A DNA stretch of 64,000 bases from Mitsuaria sp. PDC51 (GCF_900113225.1 NZ_FOZE01000001.1:1302001-1366000); one strand, 5' to 3'; shown: positions 1-10,609, counted from the first letter of the stretch. Notes: a model not told the origin generated them from the letters alone. Program-made: numbers and translations.

Positions 1-117
1 GTGGTTGCCCGGCGCGTCGGCGGGCCAGTCGACATGGATTTCGCCGACGAGTTCCTCCACGCCTTCGACACGCACCGGCCCGCCGGGGGCCATCCAGTGG
101 GGGAGGGGATCGTTCAT
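1..117 (-). CDS. unrecognised protein, N-terminal fragment cut by window edge
   Basis: An open frame runs from an ATG at 117 off the left edge, giving 39 residues that begin MNDPLPHWMAPGGPVRVEG and continue as an acidic, beta-like stretch ending PADAPGNH. No signal peptide or membrane segment is visible and no Shine-Dalgarno precedes the ATG. It lies on the same strand as the fumarase gene but beyond that gene's terminator, so it is probably transcribed separately. I do not recognise the family. The pick rests on codon-like composition and an uninterrupted frame. Confidence 0.5.
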   Translation of the reverse strand, partial: MNDPLPHWMAPGGPVRVEGVEELVGEIHVDWPADAPGNH

Positions 118-182
118 GCCGCGGTGATACGCGGGATGCCGGCGCGACGTGAAGTGCTGGAAGGCACCGCCGGAGAATGAAG

Positions 183-204
183 AAGACCACCCGAGGGTGG
201 TCTT
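183..204 (-). terminator. terminator of the fumarase gene
   Basis: A perfect inverted repeat AAGACCACCC/GGGTGGTCTT (183-192/195-204) begins 23 nt past the fumarase stop. On the minus strand it runs into TTCTTC, a modest U-rich tail. The tail is not a clean U-run, so some read-through is possible. Confidence 0.7.
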
Positions 205-226
205 GTCATTGGCGCGAGGGGCGTGC

Positions 227-1768
227 TCAGCCGGCGGCGACCGGGATCTTGATCGCCTTGCCGGAGGCGATGCGCTGCTGCCACTCGGCCGGGCCGGTGA
301 TGTGCGCGCTGGTGCCGCCGGCGTCCACCGCCACCGTCACCGGCATGTCGACCACGTCGAACTCGTAGATCGCTTCCATGCCCAGATCCTCGAAGCCGAC
401 GACCTTGGCGTGCTTGATCGCCTTGGACACCAGGTAGGCGGACCCGCCCACCGCCATCAGATAGGCGGACTTGTGGTTCTTGATCGACTCGATCGCGACC
501 GGGCCGCGCTCGGCCTTGCCGATCATCGCGATCAGGCCGGTCTTCTCCAGCATCATGTCGGTGAACTTGTCCATCCGCGTCGCGGTGGTGGGGCCCGCCG
601 GGCCGACCACCTCGTCACGCACCGGGTCCACCGGGCCGACGTAATAGATCACGCGGTTGGTGAAGTCCACCGGCAGCGATTCGCCCTTGGCCAGCATGTC
701 CTGGATGCGCTTGTGCGCGGCGTCGCGGCCGGTCAGCATCTTGCCGTTGAGCAGCAGCGTGTCGCCCGGCTTCCAGCTCGCGACTTCGTCCTTGATCAGC
801 GTGTTCAGGTCGACGCGCTTGCTCTTGTTGTAGTCCGGCGCCCACTTCACGTCGGGCCACAGGTCCAGGCTGGGCGGCTCCAGATAGCTCGGGCCCGAAC
901 CGTCGAGCACGAAGTGCGCGTGGCGCGTGGCGGCGCAGTTCGGGATCATCGCGATCGGCTTGGAGGCCGCGTGCGTCGGATAGGTCTTGATCTTGACGTC
1001 CAGCACCGTGGTCAGGCCGCCCAGGCCCTGCGCGCCGATGCCTAGCGCGTTGACCTTCTCGTACAGCTCGATGCGCAGTTCCTCCAGCTTGTTCTGGGGG
1101 CCGCGCTCGAGCAGCTCATACATGTCGATGTCGTCCATCAACGCTTCCTTGGCCAGCAGCGCCGCCTTCTCGGCCGTGCCGCCGACGCCGATGCCCAGCA
1201 TGCCCGGCGGACACCAGCCCGCGCCCATGGTCGGCACGGTCTTGAGCACCCAGTCGACGATGTTCTCGCTCGGGTTGAGCATGTAGACCTTGCTCTTGTT
1301 CTCCGAGCCGCCGCCCTTGGCCGCGACGATCACGTCGACGGTGTTGCCGGGCACGACCTCCATGAAGATCACCGCCGGCGTGTTGTCCTTGGTGTTCTTG
1401 CGCTCGAAGATCGGATCGCTGAGCACCGAGGCGCGCAGCTTGTTGTCGGGATGGTTGTAGGCGCGGCGCACGCCCTCGTTGACGGCGTCCTGGATGGAGC
1501 CGGGGAAGTCGGCCCAGCGCACGTCCATGCCGATCTTGAGGAAGACGTTGACGATGCCGGTGTCCTGGCAGATCGGACGACGGCCTTCGGCGCACATCTT
1601 CGAGTTGGTCAGGATCTGCGCGATGGCGTCCTTGGCGGCCGGGCTCTGTTCGCGCTCATAGGCGCGGGCCAGGTGCTGGATGTAGTCGGCCGGGTGGTAG
1701 TAGCTGATGTACTGCAGCGCGGCGGCGACGCTTTCGACGAGGTCGGCGTAACGGATCGTGGTGGTCAT
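227..1768 (-). CDS. fumA: class I (iron-sulfur) fumarate hydratase
   Basis: This 513-residue cytosolic enzyme interconverts fumarate and L-malate in the TCA cycle. It is a full-length single-chain class I fumarase, with the N-terminal Fe-S hydro-lyase domain and the C-terminal beta domain in one polypeptide. Three cysteines in characteristic settings, C67 (ICQDTG), C186 (GWCPPG) and C278 (IPNCAATRH), are the likely [4Fe-4S] ligands. The C-terminal half carries GPAGPTTATRMD, the conserved substrate-site stretch. I chose ATG 1768 (MTTTIRYADL), which fits the family N-terminus; the frame stays open further upstream but that part looks non-coding. A hairpin terminator follows the stop. The family assignment is secure; the symbol could equally be fumB, since class I paralogs are not separable by eye. 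Confidence 0.96.
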   Translation of the reverse strand: MTTTIRYADLVESVAAALQYISYYHPADYIQHLARAYEREQSPAAKDAIAQILTNSKMCAEGRRPICQDTGIVNVFLKIGMDVRWADFPGSIQDAVNEGVRRAYNHPDNKLRASVLSDPIFERKNTKDNTPAVIFMEVVPGNTVDVIVAAKGGGSENKSKVYMLNPSENIVDWVLKTVPTMGAGWCPPGMLGIGVGGTAEKAALLAKEALMDDIDMYELLERGPQNKLEELRIELYEKVNALGIGAQGLGGLTTVLDVKIKTYPTHAASKPIAMIPNCAATRHAHFVLDGSGPSYLEPPSLDLWPDVKWAPDYNKSKRVDLNTLIKDEVASWKPGDTLLLNGKMLTGRDAAHKRIQDMLAKGESLPVDFTNRVIYYVGPVDPVRDEVVGPAGPTTATRMDKFTDMMLEKTGLIAMIGKAERGPVAIESIKNHKSAYLMAVGGSAYLVSKAIKHAKVVGFEDLGMEAIYEFDVVDMPVTVAVDAGGTSAHITGPAEWQQRIASGKAIKIPVAAG

Positions 1769-1917
1769 GGTGGGGCTCGGGGATCCAGGGACGCGGCGGA
1801 TTATCCTCCACCGCCCCATTGCCCCGCCGCCGGCAGCGGCTTCCGAGCGGCATGCGCACGGTGCGGTCCGCACGCCGGGCAGTCGACCGCCGGTCCGGCG
1901 CCCCGAGCCGGGGAGCC

Positions 1918-2181
1918 TCAGCTGCCCGGTGCCGTCGTCCCGCGCGGCTTGACCATGTTGCCGACCTCGCTGGACAGGCGGCGCTTCTCGTCCTCGCTGA
2001 GCGCCGGCGCGCATTCGCGCTTGCCCAGCATCGAGCCGGTGCGCTGTTCGCGCTCGCAGACCATCTTCTGGCCGGTCTCGCCTTGCGCCGAGGCGGTCGG
2101 CGTGCCGGTGGCGGTGACGCCGTCGCTGGCGCAGGCGGCGAGCGCCAGCAGCGGCGCGGCGACGAACAACAATCGGATCAT
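1918..2181 (-). CDS. small putative lipoprotein
   Basis: This 87-residue protein has a lipoprotein signal: a hydrophobic stretch ending LALAAC puts the lipidated cysteine at residue 17. The mature part is short and polar, with two further cysteines in the block MVCEREQRTGSMLGKRECA, which probably form a disulfide in the periplasm. The block (Cys, basic, TGS, Arg-x-Cys) resembles a motif seen in small uncharacterised proteobacterial periplasmic proteins, but I cannot name a family. It lies 149 nt upstream of the fumarase gene on the same strand, and the spacing gives no strong case for co-transcription. Confidence 0.75.
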   Translation of the reverse strand: MIRLLFVAAPLLALAACASDGVTATGTPTASAQGETGQKMVCEREQRTGSMLGKRECAPALSEDEKRRLSSEVGNMVKPRGTTAPGS

Positions 2182-2401
2182 GTCGTGCTTCCCTCGAGAG
2201 TCCGGGATCCGTGTCCCGGGGGGCTGATGAAGCGCGGGATGCTAGCAACGCGCGCCCGGCCGCATCCTCGGGAGAACGCGACACTCCCTCTTCAGAGGGA
2301 CGGGCCGCGCACCGGCGATGATGCGGTCTTCACGCGCGCGTTAACTCTTTCACTGGGATGGGTCATCGACGCGTCCCCCTCGCTCTGATTTACTGCCTGG
2401 G

Positions 2402-2426
2402 GCCGCCGATCCGGTGGCTCGTTTTT
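2402..2426 (+). promoter_or_regulatory. attenuator-like hairpin in the nhaA leader
   Basis: GCCGCCG (2402-2408) pairs with CGGTGGC (2412-2418, one G-U pair) across a 3-nt loop and is followed by TCGTTTTT, which has the look of an intrinsic terminator. It ends just before the GGGAGG ribosome-binding site of nhaA. An upstream CACCGG (2310-2315) could pair with CCGGTG (2411-2416) and block the hairpin. The arrangement suggests a transcriptional switch in the nhaA leader. The pairing is read directly from sequence; the regulatory role is inferred. Confidence 0.45.
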
Positions 2427-2440
2427 CGGGAGGAACTTTC

Positions 2441-3604
2441 TTGACACCGGGACTCAAACGCTTCTTCGCCAGCGAATCGGCCGGCGGCATCGTGCTCGCG
2501 ATCGCGGCGGTGGCCGCGCTGATCCTGTCCAACTCGCCCTGGCGGGAGCTCTATGCCGCCTTCACCCGCATCGAGGGCGAGGTCCGCATCGGCGGCGACT
2601 GGCTGGTACTCGCCAAGCCGCTGCTGGTCTGGGTGAACGATCTGTGGATGGCGGTGTTCTTCTTCCTCGTCGGCCTGGAGATCAAGCGCGAGTTCGTCAG
2701 CGGCGAGCTGGCCCAGCGCTCCCAGGCGGTGCTGCCGATGGTGGCCGCGCTGGGCGGCATGGTCGTGCCGGCGCTGATCTATGCCGTCATCAACCGCGGC
2801 GATCCGGTCGCGCTGCACGGCTGGGCGATCCCCGCCGCCACCGACATCGCCTTTGCGATCGGCATCGTCATGCTGCTGGGCAGCCGGGTGCCGGCCTCGC
2901 TGAAGGTCTTCCTGACGGCGGTCGCGATCATCGACGACCTCGGCGCCATCGTCGTCATCGCGCTCTTCTACACGAGCCAGCTGTCGCTGGTCATGCTGGG
3001 GGCCGCCGCGGCCTGCCTGGCGATCCTCTTCGCGCTCAACCGGGCCCGGGTGACGCGCGCGGACCTCTACATCGTCGTCGGCCTGGTGCTGTGGACCTGC
3101 GTGCTCAAGTCGGGCGTGCATGCGACGCTCGCGGGCGTCGCGACCGCGCTGTTCATCCCGTCGGACGACGGCCGCGGCCGCTCGCCGGCCGAGGACCTCG
3201 AGCACGGCCTGCATCCGTGGGTCGCCTTCCTGGTCCTGCCGATGTTCGCGTTCTCCAACGCGGGCGTGTCGCTGCTGGGCCTGCATGCGGGCGACCTGCT
3301 GCATCCGGTGTCGCTGGGCATCGCGCTGGGGCTGCTGCTCGGCAAGGCGGTGGGCGTGTTCGGCAGCTCCTGGCTGATGATCCGCTTCGGCCTGGCGCAG
3401 CGGCCGGGCGGCGCCGACTGGATCCAGTTCTTCGGCGTCTGCGTGCTCTGCGGCATCGGCTTCACGATGAGCCTGTTCATCGGCGGCCTGGCCTTCGAAG
3501 GCCACGGGCCCGACTACGAGACGCGGGTGAAGCTCGGCGTGCTGGGCGGCTCGATCCTGTCCGGCGTGGTGGGCACGCTGATCCTGCTGCGCAGACGCGC
3601 CTGA
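2441..3604 (+). CDS. nhaA: Na+/H+ antiporter NhaA
   Basis: This inner-membrane antiporter exchanges Na+ (or Li+) for protons and supports pH and sodium homeostasis. At 387 residues it has the usual NhaA length. With the TTG start, the N-terminus MTPGLKRFFASESAGG lines up with E. coli NhaA. The ion-binding aspartates are present: D135 in ATDIAFA and the adjacent pair D165-D166 in AIIDDLGAI. About a dozen hydrophobic segments are visible. I prefer TTG 2441 because GGGAGG (2428-2433) lies 7 nt upstream; an in-frame GTG at 2414 has no such site and falls inside a terminator-like hairpin. The gene stands alone, convergent with the YqhA-like gene. Confidence 0.95.
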   Translation: MTPGLKRFFASESAGGIVLAIAAVAALILSNSPWRELYAAFTRIEGEVRIGGDWLVLAKPLLVWVNDLWMAVFFFLVGLEIKREFVSGELAQRSQAVLPMVAALGGMVVPALIYAVINRGDPVALHGWAIPAATDIAFAIGIVMLLGSRVPASLKVFLTAVAIIDDLGAIVVIALFYTSQLSLVMLGAAAACLAILFALNRARVTRADLYIVVGLVLWTCVLKSGVHATLAGVATALFIPSDDGRGRSPAEDLEHGLHPWVAFLVLPMFAFSNAGVSLLGLHAGDLLHPVSLGIALGLLLGKAVGVFGSSWLMIRFGLAQRPGGADWIQFFGVCVLCGIGFTMSLFIGGLAFEGHGPDYETRVKLGVLGGSILSGVVGTLILLRRRA

Positions 3605-3619
3605 GCGGGCGCCCCGCCC

Positions 3620-3646
3620 AAAAAAGAAGGGAGCCCGCGGGCTCCC
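3620..3646 (-). terminator. terminator of the YqhA/UPF0114 gene
   Basis: A perfect 18-nt palindrome GGGAGCCCGCGGGCTCCC (3629-3646) is followed on the minus strand by TTCTTTTTT (3628-3620), a classic intrinsic terminator for the minus-strand gene ending at 3704. The same hairpin probably also stops nhaA transcription from the other side. Confidence 0.88.
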
Positions 3647-3703
3647 TCGTCGCTGATGCCGATCCAGTGTCGATCCGGCGCCGACCCGGCGCCGCGGTGG
3701 CGC

Positions 3704-4318
3704 TCAGTGCTTGTCGCCCGGCGGATGGGTGAGCAGCCGGTCGGTCATCGCGATGGCCAGCGCCGAGAGCAGGAAGGCCAGGTGGATGGCCGTCTGCCAG
3801 ATCAGCGTCTGCTCGGTCAGGTTCTGCACATTGATGAAGGTCTTGAGCAGGTGGATCGAGGAGATGCCGATGATGGCCGTCGCCAGCTTGACCTTCAGCA
3901 CCGACGCATTGACGTGGTCCAGCCATTCGGGCTGGTCCGGATGGCCCTCCAGATGCAGCCGCGACACGAAGGTCTCGTAGCCGCCCACGATCACCATGAT
4001 CAGCAGGTTGGAGATCATCACCACGTCGATCAGTGCCAGCACGGCCAGCATGATGATGGTCTCGTTGAGCTTGGTGGGCGCGGTGCCGGCCTTGTAGCCC
4101 ACGCTGTCCACCAGCAGTCTGAGGGCTTCCTGGTTGCCGAAGGCCGCCTCCACGAGGTGGATCAGCTCGGTCCAGAACTGGTAGACGTAGACCGCCTGCG
4201 CCAGGATCAGCCCCAGGTACAGCGGCAACTGCAGCCAGCGGCTCCCGAACATCAGGTGGGCGAGCGGGTGCATGCGCTTGGGCGCGGTGTCGGCCGGGGC
4301 CTTCGGTCGATCGGTCAT
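3704..4318 (-). CDS. YqhA/UPF0114 family membrane protein
   Basis: This 204-residue inner-membrane protein has about four hydrophobic segments: [20 protein letters not shown], a central [20 protein letters not shown], one near [15 protein letters not shown], and a C-terminal [17 protein letters not shown]. The sequence run from [13 protein letters not shown] through [20 protein letters not shown] to [20 protein letters not shown] is typical of UPF0114 (YqhA). The molecular function of the family is not established. Start ATG 4318 gives a normal family length, with an N-terminal polar tail of about 25 residues. It is monocistronic with its own terminator. Confidence 0.9.
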   Translation of the reverse strand: MTDRPKAPADTAPKRMHPLAHLMFGSRWLQLPLYLGLILAQAVYVYQFWTELIHLVEAAFGNQEALRLLVDSVGYKAGTAPTKLNETIIMLAVLALIDVVMISNLLIMVIVGGYETFVSRLHLEGHPDQPEWLDHVNASVLKVKLATAIIGISSIHLLKTFINVQNLTEQTLIWQTAIHLAFLLSALAIAMTDRLLTHPPGDKH

Positions 4319-4500
4319 CGGGGCAATCCTTCAGGTCGTAACGGGCGGGAACCGCCAAACCGGGCGATTTTAGTGAGAGCATGCCGCTGGTTTCGCGGCC
4401 GCGCGCCCGCCGCTCTTCTACAAGAGTAAGCAGATCGTCAGTGTGAAAGCGGAGAGTTCGGCCGAGTTCGAAGATCCCTGCCTGTACGGAGACATAGGCC

Positions 4501-6471
<1,971 letters not shown>

Positions 6472-6496
6472 GATCGCTCCGCAGCAGCTCGTGAAG

Positions 6497-6518
6497 CCCC
6501 GCCTCGGCGGGGTTTTTT
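6497..6518 (+). terminator. terminator of acs
   Basis: CCCCGCC/GGCGGGG (6497-6503/6506-6512) is followed by six T (6513-6518), about 25 nt after the acs stop. It is a textbook rho-independent terminator. Confidence 0.92.
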
Positions 6519-6802
6519 CATGGGCTCGCGCAGACACCTGCATCCCGGCACCCGCATGAACGCCCGCCGCGCGGCCCGCGTGCGCGGGGCGGTGCGGCAG
6601 CGGGGCGCTGGTCTCCGGCAGCGCTTGGCCTTCATGTGGCAGCCAAGGCCGCAGCCACACTGGCTCGGGTCGTGGTGTCCGCGCGGTTCATGGACCAAGA
6701 ATCGTCGCACCGCCCCATCGGGGCGGGCCGCGATCCGGCCCGCGATCAGGGCGGCGCTCGCGCGGCATCCCCCGGATGCCGATCTCACAGAAGGAGTCGC
6801 TT
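6519..6802. other. intergenic stretch with no recognisable gene
   Basis: These 284 nt between the acs terminator and a possible small gene hold overlapping short frames on the plus strand (Arg/Pro-rich translations) that look like GC-driven noise. I see no RNA gene, repeat or clear promoter, apart from AAGGAG (6791-6796) serving the small frame downstream. Confidence 0.4.
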
Positions 6803-6988
6803 GTGGAGTCTTCGTTCCCGCAGAGGTCCCCGAAACCAATCCGGCGCTGTGCCGCCGCGCTGGCGCAGTTGCTGCTGCTGGCCATCGGCGGCCGGGAGAT
6901 CCTGATCTCCGTCGGCCTGCGCGGCCGGGTGCGGCTGAACTTCCTGAGAAGACTTCCCGAGAAGAGGGCGGCTGACGGCAGGCGCTGA
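6803..6988 (+). CDS. possible small basic protein with one hydrophobic segment
   Basis: A 61-residue frame opens with GTG 6803, six nt after a good Shine-Dalgarno AAGGAG (6791-6796). The product starts (M)ESSFPQRSPKPIRR, has a single hydrophobic helix around CAAALAQLLLLAIGG, and ends with many Arg/Lys residues. A hairpin terminator begins 6 nt after the stop. Ribosome site, length and terminator together favour a real small membrane-associated protein, but I know no family for it. Confidence 0.4.
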   Translation: MESSFPQRSPKPIRRCAAALAQLLLLAIGGREILISVGLRGRVRLNFLRRLPEKRAADGRR

Positions 6989-6993
6989 ATGAG

Positions 6994-7017
6994 ACAAGGC
7001 CCCGGAAGGGGCCTTGT
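6994..7017. terminator. bidirectional terminator
   Basis: ACAAGGCCCC/GGGGCCTTGT forms a 10-bp perfect stem with a GGAA loop (6994-7003/7008-7017). It lies between the possible small gene on the plus strand and the end of the cytochrome gene on the minus strand, so it can serve both. The T-tracts are weak on either side. Confidence 0.7.
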
Positions 7018-7052
7018 TCATGGCGAGCCGGCCAGGCTCGGCGCGTCGACCT

Positions 7053-7364
7053 TCACTTCGTCGACATCACCCACTTGGCGAGCTGCTCGGCCTCCGCCGG
7101 GCTGACCTGCGCATTGGCCGGCATCGGGACCGGGCCCCAGACGCCGGAGCCGCCCTTGATGATCTTCTCGGACAGCTTCTTCACCGCGTCCTTGTCCTTG
7201 GCGTACTTGGCCGCGACGTCCTTGTAGGCGGGGCCGACCAGCTTCTTGTCGACGGCGTGGCAGGCCATGCAGTTCTTCTTCTGGGCCAGTTCCTGGCTGG
7301 CGAAGGCGCTGGGGGCGGACAGGGCGGCGATCAGGGCCGCGGAGACGAACAAGACGTTTTTCAT
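7053..7364 (-). CDS. periplasmic class I c-type cytochrome (c551/c8-like)
   Basis: This 103-residue monoheme electron carrier is exported to the periplasm. It has a signal peptide (MKNVLFVSAALIAALSAPSAFA, cleavage near residue 22), the heme motif CMACH (C32, C35, H36), the PAY sequence after LVG, and a distal methionine at M81 in PVPMPAN, as in cytochrome c551/c8. Such proteins pass electrons between the bc1 complex and terminal reductases or oxidases. It starts at ATG 7364 with AAAGGA upstream and stands alone in the local layout, so its partner enzyme cannot be deduced here. Confidence 0.93.
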   Translation of the reverse strand: MKNVLFVSAALIAALSAPSAFASQELAQKKNCMACHAVDKKLVGPAYKDVAAKYAKDKDAVKKLSEKIIKGGSGVWGPVPMPANAQVSPAEAEQLAKWVMSTK

Positions 7365-7540
7365 GGCATCCTTTCAGATCCTGCCGGGAAGATGCGGAAC
7401 ACCCCGAGAGAACCCCGCGAGAAGCTCGCGACGTGGGGACCGCTTCCCGGGGGAGCGGCGAGTGGCTGGGGGCGTCCGGGCTCGGGCGATTGTAGTGTTG
7501 GGAGCCGTGCCGACCTGGCGCGTGTACGAGGAGAAATGCG

Positions 7541-7789
7541 ATGTGGTTGATCGTGATCGGCGTCTTGTTGATCGCCTTGAAGCTGGCCGAGTTCGGGCCG
7601 ATCGGTGCGCTGAGCTGGTGGTGGGTGCTGTCGCCCTTCGTGCTGGCGGTGCTGTGGTGGGAGTTCGCCGACAAGTCGGGCTACACCAAGCGCAAGGAGA
7701 TGGACAAGCTCGATGAGCGCCGGGAGGCGCGCCGCCAGCGCTCGCTCGAGGCGCTCGGCCAGGCGGACAAGCAGCGCAAGCGGCGTTGA
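7541..7789 (+). CDS. small Trp-rich protein (TIGR04438 type)
   Basis: This 82-residue protein starts with two hydrophobic segments, MWLIVIGVLLIALKLAEFGP and a Trp-rich SWWWVLSPFVLAVLWWEFAD, and then a highly charged tail rich in Arg, Lys, Glu and Gln. This is the pattern of the small Trp-rich protein family found mainly in Burkholderiales, of unknown function. It is probably a membrane hairpin with a cytoplasmic basic tail. GGAG precedes the ATG. A long palindromic terminator follows the stop. Confidence 0.88.
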   Translation: MWLIVIGVLLIALKLAEFGPIGALSWWWVLSPFVLAVLWWEFADKSGYTKRKEMDKLDERREARRQRSLEALGQADKQRKRR

Positions 7790-7821
7790 TCCGGACTGCG
7801 GCCGACCGCCACGACCGGCAA

Positions 7822-7851
7822 CGACAGCGGGGCCCTCGGGCCCCGCTGTCG
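7822..7851. terminator. long bidirectional hairpin between convergent genes
   Basis: CGACAGCGGGGCCC (7822-7835) and GGGCCCCGCTGTCG (7838-7851) form a perfect 14-bp stem with a 2-nt TC loop. It lies between the convergent small Trp-rich gene and ilvD. There is no U-tract, so it may act as a stem barrier or 3'-end protector rather than a classic terminator. Confidence 0.7.
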
Positions 7852-7889
7852 CATTCATCGCGCCGACCGATGGACCGGCGCCGGATCGT

Positions 7890-9599
7890 TCACTCGAACT
7901 TGTCGAGCACCGCGCCCGAGCTGGCGCTCGAGGCGCTCTTGGCGAACTTGGCCAGCACGCCGCGCGTGTAGCGCGGTGCCGGTTTCGTCCATGCGGCCTT
8001 GCGGCGCGCCAGTTCGGCATCGTCCACATGCAGCTGCAGCAGCAGCTGGTGCGCGTCGATGGTGATCGAATCGCCTTCGTGGACCAGGGCGATCGTGCCG
8101 CCTTCATAGGCTTCCGGCGCGACGTGGCCGACCACCATGCCCCAGGTGCCGCCGGAGAAGCGCCCGTCGGTGATCAGGCCGACGCTCTCGCCCAGGCCCT
8201 GGCCGATCAGCGCGCCGGTGGGCGCCAGCATCTCCGGCATGCCGGGGCCGCCCTTGGGGCCGAGGTAGCGCAGCACCATCACGTCGCCGGCCTTGATCTG
8301 ACCGGCCATGATCGCGGCGAGGGCCGACTGCTCGTCGTCGAACACGCGCGCCGGGCCGGTGATGACCGGATTCTTCAGGCCGGTGATCTTGGCGACGCAG
8401 CCCTCGGGCGACAGGTTGCCCTTGAGGATCGCCAGGTGGCCTTCGGCGTAGATCGGGTCCGAGACGGCGCGGATCACCTCCTGCTCCGGCGAGAGATCCG
8501 GCACGTCGGCCAGGTTCTCGGCGACGGTCTTGCCGGTGATGGTGATGCAGTCGCCGTGCAGCAGGCCGGCCTTGAGCAGCTGCTTCATGACCGCGGGGAT
8601 GCCGCCGGCCTTGTGCAGGTCCACCGCCAGGAAGCGGCCGCTGGGCTTGAGGTCGCACAGCACCGGGATCTTCTTGCGCATGCGCTCGAAGTCGTCGATG
8701 GTCCAGTCCACCTCGGCGGCATGCGCGATGGCCAGGAAGTGCAGCACCGCGTTGGTCGAGCCGCCGGTGGCCATGATCACCGCCACCGCGTTCTCGATCG
8801 CCTTTTTCGTGACGATGTCGCGCGGCTTGAGGTTGGCCTTCACCGCCCGGACCAGGTAGTCGGCGGCGCGCTTGGTGTTCTCGACGACCTCGTCCTCGAC
8901 GTTGGACATGCTCGACGAGTAGGGCAGCGACATGCCCAGCGCCTCGAAGGCCGAGCTCATCGTGTTGGCCGTGTACATGCCGCCGCAGGAGCCGCTGCCG
9001 GGAATGGCCCGCTTCTCGATCTGGCAGAAGTCTTCCTCGCTCATCTTGCCGGCGCTGAACTGGCCGACGGCCTCGAAGACGCTGACGATGTTGAGGTCCT
9101 GGCCCTTGTAGTGACCGGGCTTGATGGTGCCGCCGTAGATGTAGATCGCCGGCACGTTGGCGCGCAGCATGCCCATCATGCCGCCGGGCATGTTCTTGTC
9201 GCAGCCGCCGATGACCATCACGCCATCCAGCCACTGGCCGCCGACGCAGGTCTCGACGCAGTCGGAGATGACCTCGCGCGACACCAGCGAATACTTCATG
9301 CCCTCGGTGCCCATGGCCATGCCGTCGGAGATCGTCGGCGTGCCGAAGAGCTGGGCGTTGGCGCCGGCGGCCTTCAGGCCGACGACGGCGGCGTCGGCCA
9401 GCTTCTGCAGGCCGGAGTTGCAGGGCGTGATCGTCGAGTGGCCGTTGGCCACGCCGATCATCGGCTTGCCGAAGTCGCTCTCCTGGTAGCCCATGCCGTA
9501 ATACATCGAGCGGTTGGGCGCGCGCGCGACGCCTTCGGTGATGTTCCGGGAGCGACGATTCGGGGCGTCGTCGGGCGTGGCGTTCTTGGCGTCGGTCAT
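7890..9599 (-). CDS. ilvD: dihydroxy-acid dehydratase
   Basis: IlvD is the cytosolic Fe-S enzyme that dehydrates 2,3-dihydroxy-isovalerate and its methyl homolog, in valine, isoleucine and pantothenate synthesis. The 569 residues give full family length. Likely cluster-binding cysteines are C60 (TPCNSG), C133 in CDKNMPGG, and C205 in [13 protein letters not shown]134, next to C133, matches the active-site lysine. I chose ATG 9599 ([11 protein letters not shown]) over ATG 9608 because AGGA lies at suitable spacing only for the former. The gene is divergent from a LysR-type regulator, with a near-perfect palindrome between them. Confidence 0.96.
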   Translation of the reverse strand: MTDAKNATPDDAPNRRSRNITEGVARAPNRSMYYGMGYQESDFGKPMIGVANGHSTITPCNSGLQKLADAAVVGLKAAGANAQLFGTPTISDGMAMGTEGMKYSLVSREVISDCVETCVGGQWLDGVMVIGGCDKNMPGGMMGMLRANVPAIYIYGGTIKPGHYKGQDLNIVSVFEAVGQFSAGKMSEEDFCQIEKRAIPGSGSCGGMYTANTMSSAFEALGMSLPYSSSMSNVEDEVVENTKRAADYLVRAVKANLKPRDIVTKKAIENAVAVIMATGGSTNAVLHFLAIAHAAEVDWTIDDFERMRKKIPVLCDLKPSGRFLAVDLHKAGGIPAVMKQLLKAGLLHGDCITITGKTVAENLADVPDLSPEQEVIRAVSDPIYAEGHLAILKGNLSPEGCVAKITGLKNPVITGPARVFDDEQSALAAIMAGQIKAGDVMVLRYLGPKGGPGMPEMLAPTGALIGQGLGESVGLITDGRFSGGTWGMVVGHVAPEAYEGGTIALVHEGDSITIDAHQLLLQLHVDDAELARRKAAWTKPAPRYTRGVLAKFAKSASSASSGAVLDKFE

Positions 9600-9660
9600 G
9601 GCGGACATCCTGGCGGGCAGTGCTTGGAGCGCGCCAGTATGCGCCGCCGGCCCATGCGGG

Positions 9661-9676
9661 TCCAATATATAGTGGA
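9661..9676. promoter_or_regulatory. LysR-type operator candidate between ilvD and its divergent regulator
   Basis: TCCAATATATAGTGGA is a 16-bp palindrome with one mismatched pair (TCCA-N8-TGGA). It is an AT-rich island in GC-rich DNA, between ilvD (start 9599) and the LysR gene (start 9704). Size, symmetry and place fit a LysR recognition site controlling one or both genes. Confidence 0.6.
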
Positions 9677-9703
9677 CGCCGAATTGATTTGCCCGACATA
9701 TCG

Positions 9704-10609
9704 ATGATCGAACTCCGTCCGATCCGCCAGTTCCTCGTGCTCGCGGAGGAACTGCACTTCGGCCGCGCCGCCGAGCGGCTGCACATGACCCAGCCGCCGC
9801 TGAGCCTGGCGGTGCAGAAGCTGGAGGCGCAACTGGGCGTGCAGCTGCTCGAGCGCGGGCGGCGGGCCGTCGCGCTGACGGCGGCCGGTCAGGCGCTGGT
9901 CGAGGCGGGGACGCGGCTGGTGGAGCAGGCCGACCAGGTGCCGGTGCGGGTTCGGGCGGCCGCCAGCGGCGAGGCCGGACGGCTGAGCCTGGGTTTCGTG
10001 TCGACCGTCGGTTACGGCGACATGCCGCGCTGGCTGCGGCTGTTCCGCGAGGCGCTGCCCCAGGTGCAGCTCGCGCTGCGCGAGGCGACGCTGGATGTCC
10101 AGCTGCGGGGTTTCGAGTCCGGTGAACTCGATGCCGGCTTCGTGATCCACGCGCCGGGGGCGGAGCCGGCCGGCTTCGAGCGCCTGATCGTGTCGACGGA
10201 GCCGCTGGTCCTGGCCCATGCGCAGGACTGGGGGCTGGCCGGCCGGCGCAAGGCGGCCCCTGCGCTGGAGGAGGTCCTGCGCGAGCCGCTGGTGGTGTTC
10301 CCGCGCGAGATCGCGCCCTCGCTGTTCGATGCGCTGCTGGGCTTCTACCGCGCCCACGGCGCCACGCCGCAGATCGCCCAGGAGGCCATCCAGATGCAGA
10401 CCATCGTCAACCTGGTGTCCGCCGGCATGGGCGTGGCCTGGGTGCCGCGATCGGTGTGCGCGCTGCAGCGGCCGGGCGTGCGCTACCGGCCGTGGCCCTC
10501 GGCCCGCGTGCCCGCCTGCGACACCAGCCTCATCTGGCGACCGGACGCCTCGCCGGTGGTGCGGCGCTTCGTCGACCATGTCCGGCGTCAGGTGAAAGTC
10601 AAGGCGTGA
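9704..10609 (+). CDS. LysR-family transcriptional regulator divergent from ilvD
   Basis: This 301-residue regulator has the LysR winged helix-turn-helix at about residues 1-60 ([25 protein letters not shown]) and a periplasmic-binding-like effector domain from about 90 to 295. The start ATG 9704 gives the standard N-terminus [10 protein letters not shown]. Divergence from ilvD and a palindrome in between make ilvD a likely target, with autoregulation, as for IlvY in enterobacteria. I cannot tell from sequence that it is an IlvY ortholog; LysR genes often sit next to unrelated metabolic genes. Confidence 0.9.
   Translation: MIELRPIRQFLVLAEELHFGRAAERLHMTQPPLSLAVQKLEAQLGVQLLERGRRAVALTAAGQALVEAGTRLVEQADQVPVRVRAAASGEAGRLSLGFVSTVGYGDMPRWLRLFREALPQVQLALREATLDVQLRGFESGELDAGFVIHAPGAEPAGFERLIVSTEPLVLAHAQDWGLAGRRKAAPALEEVLREPLVVFPREIAPSLFDALLGFYRAHGATPQIAQEAIQMQTIVNLVSAGMGVAWVPRSVCALQRPGVRYRPWPSARVPACDTSLIWRPDASPVVRRFVDHVRRQVKVKA

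Noticed and set aside
227-2284. An extension of the fumarase frame upstream to 2284 (685 residues)
   Set aside because: The extra part is low-complexity Arg/Gly-rich translation opposite real sequence, and overlaps the lipoprotein gene; the family N-terminus starts at 1768.
2414-2416. GTG start for nhaA
   Set aside because: It has no ribosome site and lies inside a terminator-like hairpin; TTG 2441 fits both the ribosome site and the family N-terminus.
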